Assembly: GCA_035949375.1 (NCBI GenBank)
Contig: DASZIG010000059.1
Span: 1-64,000, forward strand
Direction: 5' to 3'
DNA: 64,000 nucleotides
Origin: Gp13-AA77 sp035949375
GTDB lineage: Bacteria > Acidobacteriota > Terriglobia > UBA7540
How positions within the stretch are numbered: position 1 is the stretch's first letter; each line of letters begins with the position of its first letter. Shown piece after piece: positions 8,561-16,730 of this stretch. The notes under the pieces are model-generated. The model saw nothing but the letters and a program-made list of their open reading frames with translations, searched no databases and was not told the origin of the DNA. A program made the translations under genes and the position numbers.

Positions 8561-9289
8561 TCAGGCTCTTGCTTTCCCTGCCGCCAAGGCACCCGTTGCG
8601 GCCTTTTCGATGAGAAGAGCGACGGGCTGCGGCTGCGACACATACACGGCATGGCTGCCTTTGACCTCGACAACCGTTGAGCCGGCGCGTCTGGCCATAG
8701 CCCGCTGGGCGTCAGGCGGAATCATCTTGTCCTCCGTGGAAACCAGATACCAGCTTGGTTTTGTGCGCCAGGCCGGCTGGTTGATCGCGCCACTTAGCGC
8801 CTCGACACCCCACGGCACTTGCGAGTCGGCCATAAACGAAGCCGTGTCTGGACTCACGTCGGCGGCGAATGCCACCGGGAACTTCGTTTTATCGAGAAAT
8901 AGGTATCCATCCTGCGGCGGCAGGATCGGCGGAACTGGCGCGCCTGGGGGCGGATCCTTGATCAGCGACGACACCGATTCGCCCTTGTCCGGCGCAAATG
9001 CTGTGATATAAACCAAGCCAGCGACCTTCGGGTCATTGCCGGCTTCGGTGACCACGACCCCGCCATAGGAGTGACCGACGAGTATCACCGGGCCGTTCTG
9101 CGCGGCGATCGCACGCTTCGTGACCGCCACGTCATCTGCCAGCGAGATGGTCGGATTCTGGACGATCGCGACCGCGTAGCCGTTCTTCTTCAGAGCTTTG
9201 TAGACTCCCTCCCAACCAGATCCGTCCACGAAGCCACCGTGAACGAGAACGATATTCTTCACAACTGCCGGTGCGTTTGTCTCTGCCAT
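8561..9289 (-). CDS. Alpha/beta hydrolase (esterase-like)
   Basis: 242 residues. IVLVHGGFVDGSGW forms the oxyanion loop, VGHSYGG is the nucleophile elbow (serine), EDKMIPPDAQ holds the acid and KGSHAVY the histidine. This subgroup resembles the EstC/hydroxynitrile-lyase-like hydrolases. The ATG at 9289 has GGAAAGGA five bases upstream, favouring it over the start 11 codons earlier. No signal peptide is visible from this start. It lies 96 bases downstream of the Ig-like-fold gene on the same strand. Substrate unknown. Confidence 0.85.
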   Translation of the reverse strand: MAETNAPAVVKNIVLVHGGFVDGSGWEGVYKALKKNGYAVAIVQNPTISLADDVAVTKRAIAAQNGPVILVGHSYGGVVVTEAGNDPKVAGLVYITAFAPDKGESVSSLIKDPPPGAPVPPILPPQDGYLFLDKTKFPVAFAADVSPDTASFMADSQVPWGVEALSGAINQPAWRTKPSWYLVSTEDKMIPPDAQRAMARRAGSTVVEVKGSHAVYVSQPQPVALLIEKAATGALAAGKARA

Positions 9290-9385
9290 AACATCCTTTC
9301 CCATGCCGGCCATCATGGCCATGATCGGGAGGACTGAATAAATGATTCGCGGTGTGCTGAGTCCCTTTACGGTTTACCTGGTGTT

Positions 9386-10504
9386 TCATGTGGGTTGAAA
9401 GGTCAGCGAAGAGCTGTTTATCTCTGTTAACAGATGAATGTCCTTTCGAAGAGGTCTATCGAAGGCCCCTGTGATGGTGTTGCCGCACACGTCTTCAAGG
9501 CTGGATCCAACGCGAATGTGATATATCCCAGCAATCCAGGGCGACGTCGGCGTAAAGCCCCACCGCATTTCGCATTGATCGACTACAACTCTTCCGTCTA
9601 TTACCGAGCCATCTGCCGATTCGACGGTAATTGTGTGGAAGAGCAGTGCCCAATCCAGTGGGCTTGTAAACATGAGCACGAGACCCTGTCGGCTACCCGT
9701 CACGGGAGGCGCAATGTTCCACGATCGAACCGATATGTGTTCCCGAACAGGATCGCCAACCACGAAATGCTTTCGGAAGGGTGCACGTAATGGACGACCA
9801 TACACATCGGTCATTCCCGCACCAATTTCGAGAGTGTACTTCTGACCCACCCTCAATGGTGGGCCCAATTGGGCGTTAGGGCCCACCCGACGTTTAAGCC
9901 GGCCAGGATCTAGCAGCACCGTGAGGTGCCGCATTGTTCGATCCCAGAGTTCAACAGGAGGCCGATAAAGAGCATCGGCCACTGGCTGTCCCTCAGAATC
10001 GAGGAGCGAGATCTCTTCCAACGCTCGTCCGCGCTGCATAGAATTCGAGAACCACACATAGAATCGCAATAGGTTTTCAGGAAGGAGATCGCCTGAAGGA
10101 AAGATGTGCGCGACCTCCGTAAGCGCGGATGGGTTCCGCCCAGCAGGAATCACAAACTCGAGCATCGATGAATCCGCCATCAGAGGAGCACCGAGCGGCC
10201 GCGGGTCGAAGCTTGCGCGATATTTCACCCCTCTTTCAAAGGGAAGGTGCGGGATGAACTGCAGCTCATCGTCCGAAAGAAGGTAACGGCCAGACACATC
10301 CGGAAGGCTGTCACCTTCTGGCGAAGGCACTGAAGCGACGGTCACCCGGAAGATGGATTTCAGCAAGTCATCCGATTGCGCGCAACTCGCAAGGACGGCG
10401 ACTAAATCTGGACCGAGGCCGCAAGCGCTTACGCTGCCCGATCCGTGCGGAGAGGGGTCAGAGCCGATCCGAAGTGTGGGTTGGCGAGCCGCTGGCTTAC
10501 TCAC
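9386..10504 (-). CDS. Uncharacterised protein with Ig-like repeats
   Basis: 372 residues from a GTG at 10504 that has AAGGAG five bases upstream. The next gene upstream ends 25 bases away, so the two are almost certainly co-transcribed. The early stretch (S-C-A-Q-S-DD-LLKSIFRVTVASVPSPEG) and later units (FVIPAGRN, KHFVVGDP, GIYHIRVGSSLEDVCGN) resemble SbsA-type bacterial Ig-like domains, which usually mediate surface or periplasmic interactions. A clear signal peptide is not seen from this start, which is odd for such domains. Function unknown; pairing with the Tat-exported neighbour suggests they work together outside the cytoplasm. Confidence 0.6.
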   Translation of the reverse strand: MSKPAARQPTLRIGSDPSPHGSGSVSACGLGPDLVAVLASCAQSDDLLKSIFRVTVASVPSPEGDSLPDVSGRYLLSDDELQFIPHLPFERGVKYRASFDPRPLGAPLMADSSMLEFVIPAGRNPSALTEVAHIFPSGDLLPENLLRFYVWFSNSMQRGRALEEISLLDSEGQPVADALYRPPVELWDRTMRHLTVLLDPGRLKRRVGPNAQLGPPLRVGQKYTLEIGAGMTDVYGRPLRAPFRKHFVVGDPVREHISVRSWNIAPPVTGSRQGLVLMFTSPLDWALLFHTITVESADGSVIDGRVVVDQCEMRWGFTPTSPWIAGIYHIRVGSSLEDVCGNTITGAFDRPLRKDIHLLTEINSSSLTFQPT

Positions 10505-10529
10505 AACATCTCCTTTTCGGCGGACAACT

Positions 10530-11837
10530 TCAGACCGGCCCGAGGCGGCCCACATAGTCGATCTCCTTGCGCTGGTCTTGATAGTGGAACGGATCCGGGC
10601 CATTTGGCCAGTTCATCTCGGACATGCCATCTTTACGTTCGAAGAAGTACGGCATCGCGAGCGTACTAAGATCTAGGCGATAGGTTGTCCTTGGATGCCG
10701 CCAAATCAGGACAGCCCAATTGGGGTTCAGAATCGCGAAATGCTCGGCTTTGATCGGGAGGGCACGTTGTGTGCGACCCAAGCCGCTCGGTCCAAAATTG
10801 ATCCCGCCACCAGTCGGCTCAGCTGGCGCAGACGCTAACTCGGAGACCGCGATTTGCGAAGCGCTTCGTGTGTCGATGGTGACCAACAAATAGTCTTTGG
10901 AATCGGCAGGGCTGGTGAACGTAAGCATGTCGAGTGGATTGGCACCGTAACCAATTTCTGCAATCACGTCCCCGTGAACGTGAGCACCGTCTTTCAAAGC
11001 GGACAAAGGTATGCGTACAATCGGCGTGCATCCATAAACCCCGAACAGATACGGCTCGCCATTCAACTCGCGGATGACGTGTCGAATAATCGGCGCACGT
11101 GTCTCAAATTGGCCGTGGACTGGGTGCCAGATCTCCACGGTGCAGGTTGCCATGCTGGAGTTGAAGGGATAAGGAATCCGATGCACTGTCGAGGCAAACC
11201 GCTGGTTCGTTATGCCTGTCACAAATAGCTCGCCCTTATAATATTTGACATCCGTAATTGCATACACCTGTTGAGGCTCGAACTCCAGCATGGCCTTGGA
11301 ATCGGGTTCGTTTGGTATTGACACTTGCGAGTGGGGAATCCTGTCCAGTTCCAGAATCTCCAACCGACCGTGGTTCACCTTCACGATCGCCGGAAGGGAA
11401 TCCGTCCCGCGACCACGCTCAACGGAGATGAAGATCTGCTGAGAGGGTTGATGCACCACCATATCACTCACAACGACCTTGTCGTAGGTCGTGCCCAGAA
11501 GTGCGGCTAGCTTCTGATCGAGGCCGCGGACCAGATCACGACCTTCGAAGTTGTGAAAATTCCCGAGCTCCACACCCGTCTGCGGTGTCAGATCCCTCTC
11601 CTGCAGCGCAAAGGCATGAACCGCGGCACCTGTAATGTCGCCGACGAAAAGAACGTTATTGGGCCCCAAGGCGAGAACGCCTGCCGATTGGAGCGGGCCG
11701 GATACTCCGCCGTGTCCAACGGCTGCATCGGATGTAGCCGAGAGCCGGCCAGGCAGAGCAAGCCCAACAGCGGACGCAGCGGCAAAACGTAAGACATCTC
11801 GTCTTGAGGGGTCACTAGGCACAGATTTATCACGCAT
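10530..11837 (-). CDS. Tat-exported protein of unknown function (propeller-like repeats)
   Basis: 435 residues. The N-terminus has a twin-arginine signal, SRRDVLR followed by AAASAVGLALPG, predicting folded export to the periplasm. The mature part has repeated strand patterns (VLALGPNNVLFVGDITGAAVHAF, QVYAITDVKYYKGELFVTG) suggestive of a beta-propeller. I do not recognise a named family. AAGGAG lies seven bases upstream of the ATG at 11837. Twin-arginine export often implies a cofactor bound before export, but no cofactor motif is evident. It is followed after 25 bases by the Ig-like-fold gene and preceded by the NTF2-like gene. Confidence 0.65.
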   Translation of the reverse strand: MRDKSVPSDPSRRDVLRFAAASAVGLALPGRLSATSDAAVGHGGVSGPLQSAGVLALGPNNVLFVGDITGAAVHAFALQERDLTPQTGVELGNFHNFEGRDLVRGLDQKLAALLGTTYDKVVVSDMVVHQPSQQIFISVERGRGTDSLPAIVKVNHGRLEILELDRIPHSQVSIPNEPDSKAMLEFEPQQVYAITDVKYYKGELFVTGITNQRFASTVHRIPYPFNSSMATCTVEIWHPVHGQFETRAPIIRHVIRELNGEPYLFGVYGCTPIVRIPLSALKDGAHVHGDVIAEIGYGANPLDMLTFTSPADSKDYLLVTIDTRSASQIAVSELASAPAEPTGGGINFGPSGLGRTQRALPIKAEHFAILNPNWAVLIWRHPRTTYRLDLSTLAMPYFFERKDGMSEMNWPNGPDPFHYQDQRKEIDYVGRLGPV

Positions 11838-12007
11838 ACTATTTCTCCTTGGAGTGCTTTCCGGTCAGTCCGCCACCATCGCAAGAAAATGGCCTTGCGG
11901 ACGTCAGTTTAACGCTATCGCTCCCGGCGAAAGTGCGCCGCGCGACGCCCGGAATGGGCCCTCCAGGCGTCTCAACTAATCAGAGACATCCGACGCGACT
12001 TCAGTCG

Positions 12008-12469
12008 TCAGACTTCTACTTCGCCACCACGAGGATCGCTCTGGAACTTCCAGGTCCCGCCCGAGCGGAAACTCGCCGCTGTGGCGAAGGTGTCCTCCAT
12101 GAATTGCATGTACGTCACCTTCCCCTGATTCACCTTGCAAAAGATCGCGAATGGAGTCGTGACATTCTTACGGAGCTTCGTGGACGTGTAGGTAAACCGG
12201 CCAAAAACTGCCACGTTCTCGTCTTCCCCGAAAATTACTTCCGGGGTAAAGGAGTCGATACGCCAGTACTCGGAAACATCGTGGAACGTCTTGCTGATTG
12301 CAGCCACGCCGTGTCCTGTTCCGCACCAGGGCATGATCTTGCGCAGGTCCGGATTGCTGTAGTTGAGCGAAACGTAGGTGACTTCTGGGCTGCACAACTC
12401 CGTCAGGACCTTCGGATCGTGGATTCCTTTCAGAAGAGTTTTGACGATCTCTTTGGATTCGCGGTCCAT
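12008..12469 (-). CDS. SnoaL/NTF2-like small protein
   Basis: 153 residues with the cone-shaped NTF2-like pattern: an N-terminal helix with KTLLKGIHDPKVL, then VTYVSLN and a long mixed sheet ending YMQFMEDTFATAASF. SnoaL-type members are polyketide cyclases, isomerases or dehydratases, or accessory stabilising proteins. GAGGAG precedes the ATG at 12469. It lies 83 bases downstream of the amidohydrolase gene on the same strand, so a small-molecule role in the same pathway is plausible but not shown. Confidence 0.7.
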   Translation of the reverse strand: MDRESKEIVKTLLKGIHDPKVLTELCSPEVTYVSLNYSNPDLRKIMPWCGTGHGVAAISKTFHDVSEYWRIDSFTPEVIFGEDENVAVFGRFTYTSTKLRKNVTTPFAIFCKVNQGKVTYMQFMEDTFATAASFRSGGTWKFQSDPRGGEVEV

Positions 12470-12552
12470 TCCATTTCTCCTCTCCTTTAACCTCGGGGGA
12501 ACCCGGTAACGGGCGCTGGATTCCTCGCGAATCTCGGATGCTTTTCAGCCGA

Positions 12553-13587
12553 TCAAGCTGCGAAACCAGCGGCGACTGCAGTCGAGACCGCTTTCAGTCC
12601 GAGCCCCAACAACTTGTTTGCGTTCTCCCGCCCGACCTTTAATTTCACTGCATTACTGAATTGCGCGTCGTCGAACCACCGTGCGGCCGGCGCCATTTGC
12701 TCATACGGATAGTCAACGGAGAACAGAATGCGGTCCTCGCCGATTTGTTCCACTGCCTCCAGAAAGGGCTTGATATGGTAGTGTCCGCTGGTGGTAAGCC
12801 AGAAATTGTTCGCCAGGTAGTAGGCTGGCCGCCGCCGTGCCTTTCCACCGCGAACTCCTTCGTACTGCTCGTCAAGGCGATGCTGTGTCCGGGGCAGGAC
12901 GTATGGGAGTCCCTCGCCGAGATGACCCAGGATTATTTGCAGATTCGGGTATTCGTCAAAGAGACCGCTCAGCATCAAGCGAATGGCGTGACTCGCCGTC
13001 TCATACGTGAACGCCCAGGCTGACCCCACGAGTTCCGGATACCCTTGAATGCTGCGGGTCTGGCTCGGTAGCGGTTCTCGGGGGTGCAGGTAAACAGGCA
13101 CGCCGAGCTTGGCGACCCTGTCCCAGAACTCGCGAACCGGCTGTTCATCGAGATACTGCACCGACTCGTTCGGACCTGTATTCGAATATCCATTAATTAG
13201 CGCGCCCTTGAATCCGAGTTTACGCACCGTCCGCTCAAGTTCATCTGCGGCGGCTCGCGGGTTTTGCAAGGCGACAGCGGCGAAAGCTGAGAACCGGCCG
13301 GGATTCTTGCGGATCACGGAGGCTGCGTACTCATTCGACGCCTGCGCGAGTTCTGCCGCCTGTTGCGGGTCGATGACGGATTGCACGCCGGGCGAGGTCA
13401 GCGAAATAACGCACATCTCAGTGCCTGCGCGGTCCATCTCGCGCAAGCAAAGGTCGGCGTCGAGCAGTCTTCTTTCAATGTCCCGGGCATAATTCACCCC
13501 GTTTCGACTCTCCTCTCCCTTCGCGTTCCAATACTTGTTGTTCAGCTCGGTCGAGTAGTGTTCTTCAAGAGCGATCTTCCCTTCCAT
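12553..13587 (-). CDS. Amidohydrolase family 2 protein, gamma-resorcylate decarboxylase-like
   Basis: 344 residues of the ACMSD/resorcylate-decarboxylase branch of the amidohydrolase superfamily. The opening GKIALEEH supplies metal ligands E8 and H10; H168 (YLHPREPLP), H222 (ILGHLGEGLPY) and D292 (FSVDYPYE) complete the site, matching 2,6-dihydroxybenzoate decarboxylase. Such enzymes carry out cofactor-free, metal-dependent decarboxylation of hydroxybenzoates; some relatives are hydrolases. AAGGAGG lies ten bases before the ATG at 13587. An aldehyde dehydrogenase gene lies 43 bases upstream, consistent with an aromatic catabolic operon. Exact substrate unknown. Confidence 0.85.
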   Translation of the reverse strand: MEGKIALEEHYSTELNNKYWNAKGEESRNGVNYARDIERRLLDADLCLREMDRAGTEMCVISLTSPGVQSVIDPQQAAELAQASNEYAASVIRKNPGRFSAFAAVALQNPRAAADELERTVRKLGFKGALINGYSNTGPNESVQYLDEQPVREFWDRVAKLGVPVYLHPREPLPSQTRSIQGYPELVGSAWAFTYETASHAIRLMLSGLFDEYPNLQIILGHLGEGLPYVLPRTQHRLDEQYEGVRGGKARRRPAYYLANNFWLTTSGHYHIKPFLEAVEQIGEDRILFSVDYPYEQMAPAARWFDDAQFSNAVKLKVGRENANKLLGLGLKAVSTAVAAGFAA

Positions 13588-13630
13588 TTATCCGGTGCCT
13601 CCTTGTTCGGTCTAGCCGTGCGAAGAAAGT

Positions 13631-15145
13631 TCACGCAGCATTGCCAATGACGCCGGAATTGAAGACGATGTGCTTGTACTCGAGGAAGTCGTCAATGGCC
13701 GACTGTCCGTTCAACCTCCCGTTCCCGCTCCTCTTGAACCCCCCTTCTTCGAATTCATCCCGGACAATTGCCCAGTCGTTGATCCAGATCGTACCGGCGT
13801 CGATTTCACGCGCAACGCGTAGCGGCCGGTCCACGTTGCGAGTCCATATGCTCGCGGCAAGACCGTACTCGCTGTCATTAGCCAAACGCACAGCCTCCTC
13901 TTCCGAATCAAAAACCATCATGGTCAAGACCGGGCCGAATATTTCATCTTGAAAGATCGCCATTTTCGGGTCGGTCACTTCGAGCAGCGCCGGGCGATAA
14001 AAGGCTCCCTTGGCAAGAATCCCTTCTGTAACAGGACCCCCTCGCAGGATGACCTTGGCGCCCTTGGCGATGGCGTCCTCAACGATTTTGTCGATACGGG
14101 CGACATTGGCCTTGTCGATCACCGGGCCCATGTCACTGGACGGGTCCGAAGCGGGGCCCACCTTCACGCGTTCCAGCCGCTCTTTGATGAGCTCTCGAAA
14201 TTCATCCGCAATCCCGCGCTGGACGAGCAGGCGGGACCCGGTCATGCAAAACTGCCCCGCGAACACGGTCAGGGACTTTTCGATCTTGGGGGCTGCGGCA
14301 TTCAGATCGGCATCGTCGAAGACGATTATCGGCGTCTTGCCTCCGAGCTCTGTTTGGAAGACCTTGAGCGTGGCAGCGCCGGCAGCGGAGATAATCTTTG
14401 CTGTCTTCGTGCTGCCGGTGAAGCTGATGACGCGCACGTCTTTCGATTCGACCAGCAGAGCAGAACCCGCCGGGCCGCTCTCGCTGAACACGTTGATCAC
14501 ACCCCTCGGCAGGTCTGCTGCTTCGGAAATTACTGCGCTAAAGAGGCAGTTGACCTGGGCTGTGTTTCCTGGGAGTTTGATCACGGTTGTCGTGCCAGCC
14601 GCGAGCGCTGGCGCCAAAGAACGAATCGTCAAGACAAGTGGGGAATTAAAGGGAGCGATCACACCGACCACGCCAATCGCAGACCGAGTCACGAAAGAGA
14701 GGTGCCCGGGCTGTACTTCCATCGCGCGGCCGTAGTCCGTCAACGCCGCGGACGCCCAGTACCGAAGCTTGCTCGGGATCATGTCGACTTCGAACGCGGA
14801 CTCAGCGTTTACTTTGCCGTTCTCCAACGACAGGATGCGCATCAGCTCGTCCCGCCGCGCTTCGAAGCGATCCGCAAGCTGATTGAGAACTCTGGCGCGC
14901 AGAGCGCGATTGTCCTTCCAATCCGTCGCCTTAAACGCTGTGACGGCGGCTTGAATTGCGGACGAGACGTCTTCTTTGCTCGCGTCGGCATAGGTTCCGA
15001 TTTCTTCTCCCGTAGCAGGATCGAAACTCTTGGAACGTTTATCTGCATCGACCCAATCGCCATCGATCCAATTCAAGGCGGTTCCGGGCACAGCAGGCGC
15101 TTTGCGACCTACCGGCTTCGCAGTTGCCATCTCGGTAGTCGCCAT
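13631..15145 (-). CDS. Aldehyde dehydrogenase (NAD(P)-dependent)
   Basis: 504 residues of the ALDH superfamily. The catalytic pair is present: E266 in TELGGKTP and C300 in FAGQFCMTGSR; the NAD-binding SFTGSTKTAK and the late EIFGPVLTMMVFD also fit. Oxidises an aldehyde to an acid, or acts on a semialdehyde. The ATG at 15145 has AAAGGAG seven bases upstream; the longer upstream frame has no conserved sequence. It precedes the amidohydrolase and follows a decapitated MDR gene on the same strand, suggesting alcohol-to-aldehyde-to-acid chemistry feeding a decarboxylase, which is an inference. Confidence 0.9.
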   Translation of the reverse strand: MATTEMATAKPVGRKAPAVPGTALNWIDGDWVDADKRSKSFDPATGEEIGTYADASKEDVSSAIQAAVTAFKATDWKDNRALRARVLNQLADRFEARRDELMRILSLENGKVNAESAFEVDMIPSKLRYWASAALTDYGRAMEVQPGHLSFVTRSAIGVVGVIAPFNSPLVLTIRSLAPALAAGTTTVIKLPGNTAQVNCLFSAVISEAADLPRGVINVFSESGPAGSALLVESKDVRVISFTGSTKTAKIISAAGAATLKVFQTELGGKTPIIVFDDADLNAAAPKIEKSLTVFAGQFCMTGSRLLVQRGIADEFRELIKERLERVKVGPASDPSSDMGPVIDKANVARIDKIVEDAIAKGAKVILRGGPVTEGILAKGAFYRPALLEVTDPKMAIFQDEIFGPVLTMMVFDSEEEAVRLANDSEYGLAASIWTRNVDRPLRVAREIDAGTIWINDWAIVRDEFEEGGFKRSGNGRLNGQSAIDDFLEYKHIVFNSGVIGNAA

Positions 15146-15236
15146 CGGTAATCTCCTTTCAACGGACACGGGGAGTTTTGCCCCCCCTCCTTTGAAACAA
15201 CAGCGATCGCCAGCGGCTCGGCGTGCGGTTTTTGTG

Positions 15237-15758
15237 TCAGGCAAGCAGCAGAATTTTTCCATTGCTACCGGCTTCAGCGGCCGCGTGGGCGGCGCTTGCC
15301 TCTTTCAACGGAAAAGACTTCCCGATCGGAATCGATAGCCTTCCACTCTGTACGGCCCGCGCCATATCCAGTAGCATTTTGGGATCAGACTTCACCTGCA
15401 TCGTTTTCACAACCATGTCGGGCCGTTCCGCGGCGTTCGAGGGAGGAGCAAGCACCGACGCGAAAATGCCGCCCGGCTTGAGCTTGCGAACGACTTTCGC
15501 CGCAGTCGCTCCGTTGATCGTATCGGCGATGGCGTCCAGCGTGGGTAGGTTATCGATCTCTTTGTCATCGTCGAGCGCCACGACGCCGTCAGATCCTGTC
15601 TGCTTGGCTTCAGCGGTTTGCCTCTTCAGCACGCCAGCGATCACGTTTGCAGAATGCTCCTTCAGCCGGTAAACAGCCGACCGGCCGACGCTTCCGACCG
15701 CTCCCAGGACCAATACAGTGGCCTTCCCGCTGCTCGACTCGCGGGTCGTGGTGGGCGC
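15237..15758 (-). pseudogene. C-terminal fragment of a medium-chain (quinone-oxidoreductase-like) dehydrogenase
   Basis: The readable frame begins after a TGA at 15759-15761 and runs into the nucleotide-binding half of an MDR: SSGKATVLVLGAVGSVGRSAVYRL, then the C-terminal helices to KILLLA. The roughly 140-residue N-terminal catalytic domain is missing, and no in-frame start with a ribosome site lies upstream. Sequence further upstream shows no MDR homology by eye, so this looks like a deletion remnant and not a single frameshift. It ends 91 bases before the aldehyde dehydrogenase start and may once have headed that operon. Confidence 0.75.
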
Positions 15759-16092
15759 TCAATCGGTTCGGGACGCCGACAGCTACCGAGCTTCAGTCGA
15801 GTAATGACCTATTCTTCCCACTGCTGGCCTTGCCCGGTGCACAAGCGCGCCGTGCCAAGGTCCGCAATATCGGTTACGGCGTTCCGAGCGACTTCGAATT
15901 GAACTTCGGCCGGTACCTGCCGACGCTCGGGCGGGCGGACGACGATGACACGGATAGGCAGCCCGGCTGATCGTCGCCCTGGATTTCTGAACCCGGCACC
16001 GCCGAAAGTACTAAGGAGACAAGCATGGAAGACAATACACTGGTACAGTCGGGCGCATCCGGCAGCCCCGGAGGTGGCATGACGTGCGGTCG

Positions 16093-16230
16093 GAAATCCC
16101 GAAGAACCCCAGGATATGACGGCGTGTCTTTCGCCCCTCTGGGGCTCCCGGGATTTCTCGCGCCACGGTCCCACGGCTCTCGCCGTGGGCTAAGATCTTT
16201 CGGCCCTCCAGGCCTTTCGGTTCCCCGCAT
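16093..16230. repeat. Structured intergenic element with nested inverted repeats
   Basis: Several perfect inverted pairs are packed together: GAAATCCCG (16093-16101) with CGGGATTTC (16149-16157); CCCCAG (16107-16112) with CTGGGG (16139-16144); and CCCACGGC (16170-16177) with GCCGTGGG (16182-16189) around a TCTC loop. GGCC-N5-GGCC follows. The result would fold into a multi-hairpin RNA or cruciform. No coding capacity or transposase is seen. It could be a non-autonomous repeat (REP or MITE type); a second copy is not present in this window. It sits in the roughly 630-base gap (15759-16391) between the MDR remnant and the PadR gene, where nothing else is supported. Confidence 0.5.
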
Positions 16231-16341
16231 CTGAGTCGAATCCCACGCCAGCGTGAACCAGTTCACCAAAGCGTCAAACCGAAGACCGTAGCCCACGGTC
16301 AGGAAAGCGCTGACCGCGGCGACCTGTCATTCTCATAGGTG

Positions 16342-16347
16342 TTGACA
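16342..16347 (+). promoter_or_regulatory. Candidate -35 element (TTGACA) of the PadR-ADOP operon
   Basis: A perfect TTGACA lies 50 bases before the PadR start. Seventeen bases downstream is TGTAGG and nineteen downstream TAGGAT, possible -10 elements (16365-16372). The spacer contains the palindrome described next. Confidence 0.5.
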
Positions 16348-16361
16348 GCCTACCGGTAGGC
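16348..16361. promoter_or_regulatory. Candidate PadR operator (14-base perfect palindrome)
   Basis: GCCTACCGGTAGGC is a perfect palindrome lying directly between the -35 and -10 elements of the predicted promoter. A repressor bound here would block RNA polymerase. PadR regulators commonly autoregulate through palindromes overlapping their promoter, so this is the best candidate site. Confidence 0.55.
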
Positions 16362-16391
16362 AGGTGTAGGATTCAGATGTTGGGAGCCAAC

Positions 16392-16730
16392 ATGTCTGAA
16401 AGCAAAACGGAAGTCCCTTACGGAACGCTGGACCTCTTGATTCTCAAAACACTGGATACCATGGGACCGATGCACGGCTACCGCATCGCCAGAAGAATCG
16501 AGCAGGTTGCCGAGAACCTCCTGCGATTGAACCAGGGGTCGATTTATCCTGCCCTTATACGCCTTGAGCAGCAGGGATGGATCGGCACCCAATGGGGAAT
16601 CTCGGAGACCAAACGCAAGGTGAAGTTCTATTCACTGACCCGGGCAGGGCTCAAGCAACTCAGCATCGAAGTTGCGAACTGGGAAAGGGCGACGGCCCTG
16701 GTGGCCAGGTTCCTGGAGGTTGAACCGTGA
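16392..16730 (+). CDS. PadR family transcriptional regulator
   Basis: 112 residues from the ATG at 16392, which has GGGAG five bases upstream; an ATG five codons earlier would leave almost no leader after the predicted promoter. The winged helix is clear: YGTLDLLILKTLDTMGPMHGYRIARRIE, LNQGSIYPALIRLEQQGWI, then a wing KRKVKFYSLTRAGLKQL. It belongs to the short PadR group that precedes ADOP permeases in Acidobacteriota. Its stop codon overlaps the GTG of the permease (GTGA), indicating translational coupling. The effector is unknown. Confidence 0.9.
   Translation: MSESKTEVPYGTLDLLILKTLDTMGPMHGYRIARRIEQVAENLLRLNQGSIYPALIRLEQQGWIGTQWGISETKRKVKFYSLTRAGLKQLSIEVANWERATALVARFLEVEP

Noticed and set aside
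15647..15970. Plus-strand frame with a hydrophobic-looking stretch after 15797 as a possible gene remnant.
   Set aside because: No ribosome site, no family match, and it overlaps the MDR remnant on the other strand.
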